From NCBI GenBank assembly GCA_947259215.1, contig CAMYLJ010000010.1, positions 11,891-75,890 of the forward strand: a stretch of 64,000 nt of DNA, given 5' to 3'. Positions 18,074 through 27,590 of this stretch are shown here, in pieces. Position 1 is the stretch's first letter. Each line of letters opens with the position of its first letter. The notes under the pieces are model-generated. The model made no database searches. It was not told the DNA's origin and saw nothing but the letters and a program-made list of their open reading frames with translations. Position numbers and translations under genes: made by a program. The DNA comes from an uncultured delta proteobacterium (GTDB lineage: Bacteria > Myxococcota_A > UBA9160 > JAFDET01).

Positions 18074-19602
18074 GCCGCCGGCTCGGACCCGCGCGCGAGG
18101 ATGTGATGGGCGGTGCGGTCGGCCAGGGCGGCGGTGGTGATCTGGGGCGGCGCCCCGAGCGAGGTGGGGAAGACGCTCATGTCCGCCACGAAGAGTCCGC
18201 GAACGCCGAAGACCTCGCCCCACGGGTCGACCACGCCCGCGGCTTCGTCGACCCCCATGCGGCAGGTGGACTGCGGGTGGGTGGAGGCGATCGGGATCTC
18301 GCCCTGGACGACGCCGCGCTCCAGGATGGCTCGCGGATCGTCGCCGCGCGCCAGCACCAGGGGCTCGGGCTGGTAGGGGATCACCACCTCCCGCGCGCCG
18401 CCGGCGAAGAGCACCTCGGCGCAGTGCACGAGACCCTCGGCCAGCTGCCGGGCGTCGTCGGGCTCGAGCCGGTAGCCGATCTTCGGCTTGGCCAGGGCGC
18501 CGCCGCTCTCCACCCGGCCTGCCGTGCGGTCGTGGAGCAGCACCAGCAGACCCGCCATCTTCGAGAAGCCACGCATGCGACGCGCGTGCTCGCGCCCGAA
18601 GCCCGGCAGCTGCGTCGCCACCATCACCGGGAAGCCCGCGATCGGCATCAGCACGTAGCCCCGGTGCGGATCGCGCTCCAGATCGATGAACTGGTCGATG
18701 TAGTAGCTCTGGGGAATCCCGCGGTAGGCGTGCAGGTCGTCGTCGAAGAAGCCGGCCGCCATCACCGACGGATGCAGGTGCAGATTGCGCCCCACGGCGT
18801 CGCCGCCGAGTCCGCTGCGGAGCAGCAGGTCCGGCGAAGCCACGGCGCCGGCCGCCAGCACCACCACCGGCGCCTGCACCTCGATGGAGGCGCGCGGCCG
18901 CCCGTCCAGGTCCACCGCACTCCCGAGCACGCGCCGCACGCGCCCGCCCTCGGCCTCGATCCGCTCGGCCCGGGCGCCCGCGTAGATGGCCGCACCGGCG
19001 GCGTCGGCGCGCGGCACGTAGGTGACGAGCATCGACATCTTGGCGTCGTAGGAGCAGCCGAGGATGCAGTAGCCCGCGCCGATGCAGTTCTCCCGATTGT
19101 GCCGCGTGACGAAGCCCGAGTAGCCGAGCTCCTCGGCGCCGGCGCGCACGATCCGGTTCAGCGAGTTGACCTGGTGCTCCTGGATCTGCTTGACCCGCAG
19201 CTGGCGCTCGACGCGCTGGAAGGAAGGCTCCAGCGCCTCGGGGCTGAGCCCGGTGAGGCCGTGCTCCTCGCGCCACATGCGCAGGATCGGATCGGGCGTG
19301 CGAAAGGCGTAACAGAGGTTGTGCACCGTCGAGCCGCCGATGTTGCGACCCTGGAGGATCGTCACGCTGGCGTCGCGGGTCATGCGCATGCCGCCCTCTT
19401 CGAACAGGCGCGGCAGCATCTCGTCCTCGCGCTGCGTGAAGTCGCGAGCCGTCCAGTGGTGGCCCTGCTCCAGCACCACCACCTTGCGCCCCGCCGCCGC
19501 CAGCTCCGCCGCCGCGACGGCGCCGCCGGCCCCCGACCCGATCACGCACACGTCGGCCCGCTCCACCAGGTCGGCGCCGCGGTCGAGGAGGTTCGCGATC
19601 AC
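18070..19602 (-). CDS. GMC-family FAD-dependent oxidoreductase
   Basis: The 510-residue protein has an N-terminal FAD-binding fold (VCVIGSGAGGAVAAAELA, then VVVLEQG), the GMC signature around GGSTVHNLCYAFRTP, and the C-terminal catalytic region HPQSTCRMG with NxxP-type ending FVADMSVFPTSLGAPPQ. This type oxidises alcohol groups of sugars, sterols or long-chain alcohols. GTG 19602 overlaps the stop of the Tat-signal subunit gene; the longer upstream frame runs through that gene. It probably works with that exported partner, like gluconate 2-dehydrogenase-type enzymes. Confidence 0.88.
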   Translation of the reverse strand: MIANLLDRGADLVERADVCVIGSGAGGAVAAAELAAAGRKVVVLEQGHHWTARDFTQREDEMLPRLFEEGGMRMTRDASVTILQGRNIGGSTVHNLCYAFRTPDPILRMWREEHGLTGLSPEALEPSFQRVERQLRVKQIQEHQVNSLNRIVRAGAEELGYSGFVTRHNRENCIGAGYCILGCSYDAKMSMLVTYVPRADAAGAAIYAGARAERIEAEGGRVRRVLGSAVDLDGRPRASIEVQAPVVVLAAGAVASPDLLLRSGLGGDAVGRNLHLHPSVMAAGFFDDDLHAYRGIPQSYYIDQFIDLERDPHRGYVLMPIAGFPVMVATQLPGFGREHARRMRGFSKMAGLLVLLHDRTAGRVESGGALAKPKIGYRLEPDDARQLAEGLVHCAEVLFAGGAREVVIPYQPEPLVLARGDDPRAILERGVVQGEIPIASTHPQSTCRMGVDEAAGVVDPWGEVFGVRGLFVADMSVFPTSLGAPPQITTAALADRTAHHILARGSEPAA

Positions 19603-20153
19603 GCCGGGTCCTGGCGGTCCAGAAGCGGCCCGGCGTAGCCGATGGCAGGCCAGGACTCCTCCTGCGAGTACCAGCCCAGCATCGACAGGTTGCGAAGCGC
19701 TCCGAATCCCATCCGCCGCACCTCGAAGCGGCTCGTCATCCAGCCGCGCAGCGCCGCGTCGCGTCCCTCGGGGTCGAGGCGCGTGAAGCGCGAGAAGCGC
19801 AGGTCGAAGAGCGGCGGTCCCCACTCCACCAGGCGCAGCAGCAGCGGCAGCGGCTCGGTCAACGCCGGGTCGAGGGCGCCGCAGAGCGCGTCGACGGTGG
19901 CGATCGCACGCGTGTCCGCCAGCGCGGGGGTCGCGGGATCTCCGTCGTCCACCATGCGCTCGACGATTGCCGTGAGCACGCGCGTCGCCTCGGGGTCGAA
20001 GAAGCGCTGGCGCTCCGCGCCGCGCGCAGCCGCGCGCGCCGCCGCCGGCACCGCGGGAATGCGGGCCAGCGCCGCCAGGGCCGTCGCGCTGCCCGCCAGG
20101 CGCAGGAAGCCGCGGCGGCTCGTGGCGAAGTCGGGGGGCGGCGGGGAAGCCAT
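19599..20153 (-). CDS. Tat-exported gluconate 2-dehydrogenase subunit 3-like protein
   Basis: The 184-residue protein has a twin-arginine signal SRRGFLRLAGSATALAALA (residues 12-30). The mature part has the subunit-3 pattern: FFDPEATRVLTAIVERM, an acidic PATPALADTR segment, and the C-terminal LGWYSQEESWPAIGYAGP. In known complexes this small subunit accompanies the GMC flavoprotein into the periplasm, and the gene directly precedes the GMC gene with a GTGA overlap. No cytochrome subunit is present nearby, so the electron acceptor is unknown. Confidence 0.85.
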   Translation of the reverse strand: MASPPPPDFATSRRGFLRLAGSATALAALARIPAVPAAARAAARGAERQRFFDPEATRVLTAIVERMVDDGDPATPALADTRAIATVDALCGALDPALTEPLPLLLRLVEWGPPLFDLRFSRFTRLDPEGRDAALRGWMTSRFEVRRMGFGALRNLSMLGWYSQEESWPAIGYAGPLLDRQDPA

Positions 20154-20166
20154 CGCCCCACCAACG

Positions 20167-21231
20167 TTACCTGAGGAACCGGCGCAGGGAAGCGGGCAAG
20201 GCCTCCGGATCCAGCGCGCGCGGGGCGCGGGCCGCGACGTCGACGGCGTTGTAGGTATTCCAGAAGAGCACGGGGCCGCTCAGGCGGCCGGCGGCGGCGT
20301 CCGCGCGCACGGCCGCTAGACACTTACCAGTGTATGTCGTCTCCAACGCGAGCCCCGCGTCGCGGGCGGCCGCCACGGCCTCGCGCGCGGCATCGCTGGC
20401 GGCGCCATAGCCCGGCCCCACCTGATCCGCGATCCAGCCGAGCTCGCTGCCGGGGAGCGGCAGCTCGGGCACCGCCGGATCGAGACGTCGCAGCAGGCGC
20501 AGGCTGGCTTGGGCGGCCCGCCGCACCCGCGCCGGCGAGGGCGCCAGGATGTCGGTGACGAGCACCCCGATCGGCCGGGTGCGGAGTCCGGCGAGCCGCA
20601 ATCCGACCCACAGCCCCGCGAGCGTGCCCGCCGTGCCCACGGCCACGTACAGGCGCTCGGGCTCCGGCAGCAGGCCCTGCCTCACCTGCTGCGCCAGCTC
20701 GAGGCCCGCGGACACGAATCCCGCGTTGCCCCGCGGCGAAGAGCCTCCGGTCGGGACCAGCACGGGCCGCTCGCCGCGCAGCGCGCTGCGGATGAGCACC
20801 GGCAGCCCGGCCGCGACCGCCCCGGGCACGCCGCGGCCGCCGTACACGACCTCGGCACCGTAGGCGGCGTGCAGCAGCAGCTTCTGGCGCACCTCGTCGG
20901 TGACGGGCTGGTGGACGAGGATCAGGCTCGTGGCGAGCCCGGCTTCGCGGCCCAGGATGGTCGTGGCGAGACCGTGGTTGGTGCCGAGGCCGCCGGTGGT
21001 GACGAGTCTGCGGACCCCGCGCTCCAGGGCGCGGCCGATCACGAACTCCAGCTTGCGCGGCTTGTTGCCGCCGTAGAGCGGGCAGGAGCGCTCGTCGCGC
21101 TTCACGTAGAGGGTCGCTTCCGGCACACCCGGGAGGGCCAGGGACTCCACCGGCGTGGGCCCTGCCACGAAGGGGCGCCGGGGCAGGCGCGCGGCCAGCC
21201 TGGGGAAGCGCTCGAACAGGGCCAGGGACAC
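20167..21231 (-). CDS. PLP-dependent D-cysteine desulfhydrase / ACC deaminase-family enzyme
   Basis: The 354-residue fold-type II PLP enzyme has LYVKRDERSCPLYGGNKPRK (the PLP lysine is in GGNKPRKLE), GGLGTNHGLATTILG and VPTGGSSPRGNAGFVSAGLE, as in COG2515 proteins. These act on D-cysteine, 1-aminocyclopropane-1-carboxylate or related amino acids. The start GTG 21231 matches the usual family N-terminus (SLALFERFPRL) and lies 6 nt behind a TACCAT box; ATG 21282 would add 17 unusual residues and overlap the TTGACA of the divergent promoter. Confidence 0.82.
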   Translation of the reverse strand: MSLALFERFPRLAARLPRRPFVAGPTPVESLALPGVPEATLYVKRDERSCPLYGGNKPRKLEFVIGRALERGVRRLVTTGGLGTNHGLATTILGREAGLATSLILVHQPVTDEVRQKLLLHAAYGAEVVYGGRGVPGAVAAGLPVLIRSALRGERPVLVPTGGSSPRGNAGFVSAGLELAQQVRQGLLPEPERLYVAVGTAGTLAGLWVGLRLAGLRTRPIGVLVTDILAPSPARVRRAAQASLRLLRRLDPAVPELPLPGSELGWIADQVGPGYGAASDAAREAVAAARDAGLALETTYTGKCLAAVRADAAAGRLSGPVLFWNTYNAVDVAARAPRALDPEALPASLRRFLR

Positions 21232-21275
21232 CCCGGGATGGTACCGGGGCGGGCCGTCCTTCCGGCGCCAGAGAA

Positions 21276-21305
21276 TTGACATTCCCGCGGGGATTCTCGT
21301 ACCCT
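21276..21305 (+). promoter_or_regulatory. Sigma-70-type promoter for the aldehyde dehydrogenase operon
   Basis: TTGACA (21276-21281), an 18-bp spacer and TACCCT (21300-21305) form a sigma-70-type arrangement. A leader of about 40 nt follows, with a GGAGG SD before the GTG at 21351. This is one of the few TTGACA matches seen in intergenic DNA of the window. Confidence 0.55.
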
Positions 21306-21350
21306 GCCGGTCTCCCGTTCGGGGTCGCAGGGGCCCGATGGAGGCGGAGC

Positions 21351-22883
21351 GTGGCGATCGTCCAAGCCGTCGAGACAGGGCCCGGTGTGCGCCGCCGGCT
21401 GCGCGTGGCGAACCCCGCCACGCGCGAGCCCCTCGGCGAGTTCGAGGTGCAAACGCGCGACGACGCCGTGGCGGCGGTCGAGGCTGCACGCAAGGCGCAG
21501 CCGGCGTGGGCCGGGCTCGGCGTCGACGGGCGCGCGCGCATCCTGCGGCGCGCGGTGCGCAGCCTGGTCGCCCATCAGGACGCCTTCGTCGACACCATCG
21601 TGGCCGAGACCGGCAAGCCCGCCATCGAGGCGCGCGCCGCCGAGATCGCGACCTCGTGCGACGCGCTGGAGTTCTACGCCAAGCGCGCGCGGCGCATCCT
21701 GGCCGACCGCCGGGTGCCGCTGCACCTCCTGAAAGGCAAGCGGCTGCGGATCGCCTACCGCCCGCTCGGCGTCGTCGGGATCATCACGCCCTGGAACTTC
21801 CCGTTCATCCTGTCGCTCAACCCGGTGGCCCAGGCGCTGGTGGCCGGGAACGCGGTGATCCTGAAGCCGTCCGAGGCGACGCCGGCCTCGGGCCGGCTGG
21901 TGGGCGAGCTCTTCGCCGAGGCCGGGCTGCCGGAGGACGTCCTCCAGGTGCTGTGCGGCGATGGCGAGACGGGAGCCGCGCTGGTGGACGCCGGCGTGGA
22001 CAAGATCTCCTTCACCGGCAGCGTCGCCACCGGGCGGCGCGTGGCCGAGGCCTGCGGCCGCTCCCTGATCCCGTGCACCCTGGAGCTCGGCGGCAAGGAC
22101 CCGATGATCGTCTGCGCCGACGCCGACCTCGAGCGCGCGGCGGCGGGAGCCGTCTGGAGCGCCTTCGCCAACGCCGGTCAGGTCTGCATCTCGACGGAAC
22201 GCGTCTACGTCGTGGACGAGGTCTACGATGCCTTCGTGAACAAGGTGGTGGAGAACGCCGCCGCCCTGCGCCAGGGGACCGGCGGCGAGATCGACGTGGG
22301 CTCCCTCGCCTGGGAGCCGCAGCTCGACGTGGTGGAGCGTCACGTGCGCGACGCGCTGGCCAAGGGTGCGCGGGTGCTCGTCGGGGGGCGGCGCAACCCG
22401 GACTACGCCGGTCTCTTCTGGGAGCCGACCGTGCTGGTCGACGTCGACCACACCATGGACGTGATGCGCGAGGAGACCTTCGGTCCCGTGCTTCCGATCA
22501 TGCGCGTGCGCGACGACGAAGAGGCTCTCCAGCTGGCCAACGCCACCCGCTACGGGCTCAACTCGAGCGTCTGGTCGCGCGATCGGCACCGCGGCCTGGA
22601 GCTGGCGCGCCGGCTGGAAGCGGGCGCGGCGGTCGTGAACGACTGCATGATCGCCTACGGCGCCACCGAGGCGCCCTTCGGCGGCGTCAAGGACAGCGGC
22701 ATCGGCCAGGTGAATGGCGAAGCCGGGCTACGCGGCTTCTGCCACACCCAGTCGATCCTGGTGGATCGGTTCGGGCGTCGCAGCGAGCCGGGCTGGTACC
22801 CGTACACCGCGCGCAAGGCCCGTCGGCTCGAGCGGGCGGTGCGGTGGATCTGGGGAACCTCGATCGGGCGCTGGCTCTCCTGA
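21351..22883 (+). CDS. NAD(P)+-dependent aldehyde dehydrogenase
   Basis: The 510-residue ALDH-superfamily enzyme has ITPWNFPFILSLNPVAQALV (cofactor binding), the catalytic glutamate in TLELGGKDPMIV and the nucleophilic cysteine in NAGQVCISTERVYV. The C-terminal segment APFGGVKDSGIGQVNGEAG is typical. GTG 21351 was preferred because GGAGGCGGAGC lies directly in front; the frame is open further upstream but has no such support. The substrate is unclear; a long-chain or aromatic aldehyde is possible. It heads the plus-strand group through acpP. Confidence 0.92.
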   Translation: MAIVQAVETGPGVRRRLRVANPATREPLGEFEVQTRDDAVAAVEAARKAQPAWAGLGVDGRARILRRAVRSLVAHQDAFVDTIVAETGKPAIEARAAEIATSCDALEFYAKRARRILADRRVPLHLLKGKRLRIAYRPLGVVGIITPWNFPFILSLNPVAQALVAGNAVILKPSEATPASGRLVGELFAEAGLPEDVLQVLCGDGETGAALVDAGVDKISFTGSVATGRRVAEACGRSLIPCTLELGGKDPMIVCADADLERAAAGAVWSAFANAGQVCISTERVYVVDEVYDAFVNKVVENAAALRQGTGGEIDVGSLAWEPQLDVVERHVRDALAKGARVLVGGRRNPDYAGLFWEPTVLVDVDHTMDVMREETFGPVLPIMRVRDDEEALQLANATRYGLNSSVWSRDRHRGLELARRLEAGAAVVNDCMIAYGATEAPFGGVKDSGIGQVNGEAGLRGFCHTQSILVDRFGRRSEPGWYPYTARKARRLERAVRWIWGTSIGRWLS

Positions 22884-22911
22884 GCCGGGCTCTACGGAAG
22901 GCGGACGGGGA

Positions 22912-23730
22912 ATGATCGAAACGATTCTGGTCGCGACAGACGGCTCCGAGGCGTCGGCCTCTGCCGAGCGCTACGGCCTGCAGCTGGCCAAGCGCGTGGG
23001 CGCGCGCGCCTCGGGTGTCACCGTGGTCGAGGACCGCTACACGCGGCCTCCCAGCGACTCCGGGCTGGGGGCGCCGCCCCCGCCGGACGGCGTCGACGCC
23101 TGGCGCAAGTCGCGCGCCGAGGCCGTGGCCCGGCGCTTCTCGGAGCGCGCTCGGGCCGAGGGGCTCGAGGCGTCCTGCGAGACGGTGCAAGGCATCGCCG
23201 ACGACCGGATCGTCGAGCGATCCCAGGGCTCCGACCTGCTGGTGCTGGGCCGGGACGGCGAGCACGCGCCCTATCGCACGGGCCTGATCGGGTCGACCGC
23301 CGAGGGCGTGCTGCGCAAGATCAACGTCTCGTCCCTGGTGGTGCCCCAGGGCGCGGAGCTCAAGGGGCCGCTGCTGCTGGCGTTCGACGGCTCCCCCGGC
23401 TCGCGGCTGGCCGCGAAGACCGCGGTGGAGCTGGCGGGGCGCCTCAGCGAGTCGATCGTGGTGTTCGTCGACTCCAAGGACAAGGGACGTGCGGTGGCGC
23501 GCTTCGACGAGGTGCGGCGCCTGCTGGGCTCGCTGGCGGTGCCCGTGCGCGAGGCGTCGTCCACGCTCGGCCGTCCCGACGTGAAGAGCGTCGACGCCGC
23601 GCGCGAGGCCGGAGCCGGGCTGATCGTGATGGGCGCCTTCGGGCGCAACCGGATCACGGAGTACTTCCTGGGCAGCAACGCGGCGGCCGTGGTCCGCACC
23701 TCGCCCATCGCCGTCCTGCTCGCGCGCTGA
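22912..23730 (+). CDS. Tandem universal stress protein (UspA family)
   Basis: The 272-residue protein has two Usp domains. The first (about 1-145) starts ETILVATDGSEAS and carries the ATP-loop-like GLIGSTAEGVLRKINVSSLVV. The second (about 150-270) starts GPLLLAFDGSPGS and ends MGAFGRNRITEYFLGSNAA, then VVRTSPIAVLLA. The G-x2-G-x9-G(S/T) pattern is preserved in both, so both may bind ATP. A GGGGA SD precedes ATG 22912. Confidence 0.9.
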   Translation: MIETILVATDGSEASASAERYGLQLAKRVGARASGVTVVEDRYTRPPSDSGLGAPPPPDGVDAWRKSRAEAVARRFSERARAEGLEASCETVQGIADDRIVERSQGSDLLVLGRDGEHAPYRTGLIGSTAEGVLRKINVSSLVVPQGAELKGPLLLAFDGSPGSRLAAKTAVELAGRLSESIVVFVDSKDKGRAVARFDEVRRLLGSLAVPVREASSTLGRPDVKSVDAAREAGAGLIVMGAFGRNRITEYFLGSNAAAVVRTSPIAVLLAR

Positions 23731-23750
23731 CGCCCGGAGGGGAAACGCGC

Positions 23751-24776
23751 ATGCGCCTGGCCGCACTGGCCGAGCGCCTGGGACTGCCGGTCGTGGGGGA
23801 CGGGGAGTTCCGGGTGGAGGGGGCCGCTCCGCTCGAGAGCGCCGGTCCCGGCGAGCTCTCGTTCGTGAGCTCGGCACGCTGGCAGTCCGTGCTCGAGGAG
23901 AGCCGCGCCGGCGCCGTGATCCTGCCCCCGGACATGGACCCGCGCTCGCGTCCCGGCATCCGCTCGCCGAATCCGCGCTACGACTTCGCCCGCGCCGTGG
24001 GGCTGCTGTACGCGCCGCCGGCTCCCGCGCCGGGCGTCGAGCCTGGCGCCCACGTGTCCGAATCCGCGCGGGTCGATCCCAGCGCCAGCGTCGGCGCGGG
24101 TGCGGTGGTGGGCGCGAACAGCGTGGTGGGTCCGCGCAGCGTGATCCACGCCGGCGCGCTCGTCTATCCCGACGTCGTGGTCGGCGCGGACTGCCAGCTC
24201 CACGGCGGCTGCGTGGTGCGGGAAGGCACCCGGCTGGGTGATCGCGTGATCCTGCAGCCCGGGGTGATCCTGGGAGGCGACGGATTCGGCTACGAGCTGG
24301 ATGCGCAGGGTGCCTGGTTCAAGATCCCCCACGTCGGGAGCGTCGTGCTCGAGGACGACGTGGAGATCGGCGCCGGCTCGACGGTCGACCGCGGCACCTA
24401 CGGCGAGACGCGCATCTGCCGCGGCGCCAAGATCGACAACCTGGTGATGATCGCCCACAACTGCACCGTGGGAGAGGGAGCGGTCATCGTCGCCCAGTCG
24501 GGTCTGGCGGGGAGCACGCAGGTGGGCGCGCGCGCCATCCTGATGGCCGGCGTGGGCTCGGCCGGCCACCTGCGCATCGGCGACGGAGCCTTCTGCGGCG
24601 CACGCGCCGGTCTGCACAAGGACGTGCCGCCGGGGGCCCGCGTCTGGGGGGCGCCGCAAATGGAGGAGCGCAGCTGGCATCGCGCCATGGCGGCGCTGGG
24701 GAGGCTCCCCGACGCGCTGCGGCGGCTGCGCGCCGTCGAGAAGCGCCTGGCGCAGCGCGACGGAGACGGCGACTAG
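23751..24776 (+). CDS. lpxD: UDP-3-O-acyl-glucosamine N-acyltransferase
   Basis: The 341-residue enzyme adds the N-linked hydroxyacyl chain in lipid A synthesis, using acyl-ACP. It has the N-terminal uridine-binding domain (about 1-100: RLGLPVVGDGEFRVEGAAPL) and a left-handed beta-helix of hexapeptide repeats (about 100-290), with the catalytic histidine in MIAHNCTVG (His236, close to E. coli LpxD His239). The C-terminal helix binds ACP. It lies apart from lpxA/lpxB, unusually next to a universal stress protein and rnhB. ATG 23751 follows a GGAGGGGAAA SD. Confidence 0.95.
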   Translation: MRLAALAERLGLPVVGDGEFRVEGAAPLESAGPGELSFVSSARWQSVLEESRAGAVILPPDMDPRSRPGIRSPNPRYDFARAVGLLYAPPAPAPGVEPGAHVSESARVDPSASVGAGAVVGANSVVGPRSVIHAGALVYPDVVVGADCQLHGGCVVREGTRLGDRVILQPGVILGGDGFGYELDAQGAWFKIPHVGSVVLEDDVEIGAGSTVDRGTYGETRICRGAKIDNLVMIAHNCTVGEGAVIVAQSGLAGSTQVGARAILMAGVGSAGHLRIGDGAFCGARAGLHKDVPPGARVWGAPQMEERSWHRAMAALGRLPDALRRLRAVEKRLAQRDGDGD

Positions 24777-25564
24777 TGGACCTGCGGCGCGTTCCGCTGG
24801 CGAAGCTCGTCGCCCGGGCGCGCGATACGAGCAGCGACGCCCGGCGTCGGCGGCTCGCCGGCGCACTGCGCGACGACCCGCGGGCGGGAGCGCGGCGGCT
24901 GGCGGAGCAGCTGGAGCGCGCCCTGGCCGACGCCCGCGAGGAGCGGCGCCGCGTCGCCCGCCTGTTCGCGCGTCGCCGGCGACTGATGCGGGCCGGCGCG
25001 CGCTGCGTGGCGGGCGTGGACGAGGTGGGAATGGGGCCGCTAGCGGGCCCGGTGGTGGCCGCCGCTGTCGTGCTGGTGGAGCGCGTCGAGCTGCCGGGCC
25101 TCGACGACTCGAAGCGCCTCGACCGCGCCTCGCGCGAGGCGCTGGCGGAGCGCGTGCGCGAGCAGGCCCTCGGCTTTGCGCTGGGCGAGGTCTCGCCCGC
25201 CGAGGTGGATCGGCTCAACGTCTACCGCGCCGGGCTGGAGGCCATGCGACGGGCCGTCGTGGCGCTGGCGCCGGCACCGGACCACGTGCTCGTCGACGCC
25301 CGCACGATCCCGGACGTCGCGGCGCCGCAGACCGCGATCGTGGGTGGCGACGCCAGCGACGGCAGCATCGCGGCCGCCTCGATCCTGGCCAAGGTGCACC
25401 GGGACGCGCTGATGCGACGGCTCGACGGCGAGCATCCCGGCTACGGCTTCGCGCGCCACAAGGGCTACGCGACCCGCGCGCACCTGGACGCCTTGCGCCG
25501 CCTCGGTCCGTGCCCGATCCACCGGCGCTCCTTCGCGCCGGTGGTCCAGGGAGTGTTGTTCTGA
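24776..25564 (+). CDS. rnhB: Ribonuclease HII
   Basis: The 262-residue enzyme cleaves the RNA strand of RNA/DNA hybrids and single embedded ribonucleotides. An N-terminal extension of about 75 arginine-rich residues precedes the catalytic core, as in B. subtilis-type RNase HII. Catalytic acids are in GVDEVGMGPLAG (Asp82, Glu83), VLVDARTIP (Asp174) and SILAKVHRD (about Asp211). The GTG start overlaps the lpxD stop by one base. Confidence 0.95.
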   Translation: MDLRRVPLAKLVARARDTSSDARRRRLAGALRDDPRAGARRLAEQLERALADAREERRRVARLFARRRRLMRAGARCVAGVDEVGMGPLAGPVVAAAVVLVERVELPGLDDSKRLDRASREALAERVREQALGFALGEVSPAEVDRLNVYRAGLEAMRRAVVALAPAPDHVLVDARTIPDVAAPQTAIVGGDASDGSIAAASILAKVHRDALMRRLDGEHPGYGFARHKGYATRAHLDALRRLGPCPIHRRSFAPVVQGVLF

Positions 25565-25567
25565 CCC

Positions 25568-26575
25568 GTGGCACGTCTCCGCACCCAGCCCGAGGACTTC
25601 GTGGTCGACGAGATCCCGCTCTACTCCCCGTGCGGCGAGGGGGATCACACCTTCGTGCGGGTGGAGAAACGTCTGCGCACCACCGAGCAGGTGGCGCGGG
25701 ATCTGGCGCGGGCGACGGGGGTGGCGCCACGGGACGTGGGGTACGCCGGGCGCAAGGACCGGCGCGCGGTCACGCGCCAGTGGTACTCGCTCCCCGGGGT
25801 CGCGCCGGAGCAGGCGCTTGCGCTGGACCTGCCGGGGGCGCGGGTGCTGGAGGCCGTGCGGCATCGGCACAAGCTGCGGACCGGGCAGCTCGCGGCGAAC
25901 CGCTTCGAGCTGGTGGTGCGCGACGTCGCGGCGGACGTGTTGGAGCGCGCACCCGAGACGCTGGCGTGCCTGGAGCGCGAGGGCTTCCCCAACGGGTTCG
26001 GCGAGCAACGCTTCGGTCGTGACGACGAGGGCGCGGCGCGGGGGCTCGCGCTGCTGCGCGGCAAGAGGCCGCCGCGCGATCGCCGGCGCGCGCGCTTCGA
26101 GGTCTCGGCGCTGCAGGCGCGCGTCTTCAACCGCGTGCTGGCGGAGCGCCCGCTTCCGCCCGGGCGGCTGGAGGCGGGCGACGTGGCGGTGGTCCACGCC
26201 AGCGGCGGGCTCTTCCGCGTCGAGGACGCGGCGCTGGAGCAGCCGCGCGCCGACGCCTTCGAGATCAGCCCCACCGGGCCGATCTTCGGCACGCGGCCCG
26301 GGATCGAGCCCGGCGGGGAGACGGCCGAGCGCGAGCGGGCCGCCCTCGCGGCCGTCGGCGTGCCCGAGCCGTTGCGGGCCCCCGCCGGCGTGCGCCTGCG
26401 GGGCGGACGCCGGGCGCTGCGCGCCCGCCCCGGCGACGCCCGCATGACCGTCGAGGGAAACGGCCTGCGCCTCGGCTTCACGCTCCCGCCCGGGAGCTAC
26501 GCCACGGTCTTCGCGGAGGCCCTGCTGGGGCCCGTGGGCCTGGATGACACGCCCTCGCCGATCGGGGTATCGTGA
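25568..26575 (+). CDS. truD: tRNA pseudouridine(13) synthase
   Basis: The 335-residue TruD-family protein begins [14 protein letters not shown] and has the catalytic aspartate in [15 protein letters not shown] (Asp64), followed by NRFELVVRD and the [13 protein letters not shown] signature. The C-terminal part includes GPIFG and [12 protein letters not shown]. It isomerises U13 in some tRNAs. Start GTG 25568 is 3 nt after the rnhB stop and matches the family N-terminus. Confidence 0.93.
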   Translation: MARLRTQPEDFVVDEIPLYSPCGEGDHTFVRVEKRLRTTEQVARDLARATGVAPRDVGYAGRKDRRAVTRQWYSLPGVAPEQALALDLPGARVLEAVRHRHKLRTGQLAANRFELVVRDVAADVLERAPETLACLEREGFPNGFGEQRFGRDDEGAARGLALLRGKRPPRDRRRARFEVSALQARVFNRVLAERPLPPGRLEAGDVAVVHASGGLFRVEDAALEQPRADAFEISPTGPIFGTRPGIEPGGETAERERAALAAVGVPEPLRAPAGVRLRGGRRALRARPGDARMTVEGNGLRLGFTLPPGSYATVFAEALLGPVGLDDTPSPIGVS

Positions 26576-26630
26576 GCGCCCCAGACCAGGACGCGTCGGG
26601 ATCCCAGGGGCAGCAGCAAGGAGAGACGGC

Positions 26631-27590
26631 ATGAAGATCGCGGGCGACATGATCGAGCTGATCGGCGGCACCCCCCTGGTGCGGCTGAACCGGGTGACGC
26701 GCGGCGTCGGCGGCCAGGTGCTGGCCAAGCTCGAGAGCCACAACCCGCTGGCCAGCGTGAAGGACCGGATCGGGCTGTCGATGATCGAGGCGGCCGAGCG
26801 CGACGGGAAGATCCAGCCGGGCAAGACCATCATCGTGGAGCCGACCAGCGGCAACACGGGCATCGCCCTGGCCTTCGTCGCCGCCGTGAAGGGCTACGAC
26901 TGCGTGCTGACCATGCCCGAGACCATGAGCCTCGAGCGCCGCGGCGTGCTGCGGTCGCTCGGCGCCAAGGTGGTGCTGACCGAAGGGCCCAAGGGCATGA
27001 AGGGCGCTGTGGCCAAGGCCAGCGAGCTGGCCGAGAAGATCCCGAACGCCTACATGCCGCAGCAGTTCAACAACCCCGCCAACCCCGAGATCCATCGCAA
27101 GACCACGGCCGAGGAGCTGTGGAACGACACCGACGGCAAGATCGACGCGATCGTGGCGGGCGTCGGCACCGGCGGCACCATCACCGGCGTGGCCCAGGTC
27201 CTCAAGGGGCGCAAGCCGGAGTTCAAGGCCATCGCGGTCGAGCCCGAGGCCAGCCCGGTCATCTCGGGCGGCGACCCGGGTCCCCACAAGATCCAGGGCA
27301 TCGGCGCCGGCTTCATTCCCGACGTGCTGGCGACGGAGCTGCTGGACGAGACGATCCAGGTCAGCAACGACCAGGCCCTGGAGATGGCCCGACGCCTCAC
27401 CCAGGAGGAGGGCATCTTCTGCGGGATCTCGTCGGGAGCCAACGTGCACGCCGCCATCGAGTACGCGAAGCGGCCCGAGAACGAGGGCAAGCTCATCGCC
27501 ACGGTCATCTGCAGCTTCGGCGAGCGCTACCTCAACACGGACCTCTTCGCGCCGTACCAGTACGAGGGCAGCGACGACGTCGGTGCCTGA
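26631..27590 (+). CDS. cysK: Cysteine synthase (O-acetylserine sulfhydrylase)
   Basis: The 319-residue PLP enzyme makes cysteine from O-acetylserine and sulfide. The PLP lysine is in [11 protein letters not shown] (Lys44), the substrate loop is [13 protein letters not shown], and the phosphate-binding loop is [16 protein letters not shown]. An AAGGAGAG SD precedes ATG 26631 in a 55-bp gap. The downstream gamma-carbonic anhydrase gene overlaps its end by 8 nt. CysK versus CysM is not fully resolved by sequence, but ASVKDRIG and the overall length fit CysK. Confidence 0.93.
   Translation: MKIAGDMIELIGGTPLVRLNRVTRGVGGQVLAKLESHNPLASVKDRIGLSMIEAAERDGKIQPGKTIIVEPTSGNTGIALAFVAAVKGYDCVLTMPETMSLERRGVLRSLGAKVVLTEGPKGMKGAVAKASELAEKIPNAYMPQQFNNPANPEIHRKTTAEELWNDTDGKIDAIVAGVGTGGTITGVAQVLKGRKPEFKAIAVEPEASPVISGGDPGPHKIQGIGAGFIPDVLATELLDETIQVSNDQALEMARRLTQEEGIFCGISSGANVHAAIEYAKRPENEGKLIATVICSFGERYLNTDLFAPYQYEGSDDVGA

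Noticed and set aside
21232-21282. ATG 21282 as start of the PLP enzyme
   Set aside because: It would add 17 residues not expected in the family, has no SD, and overlaps the TTGACA of the divergent aldehyde dehydrogenase promoter; GTG 21231 has a TACCAT box 6 nt upstream.
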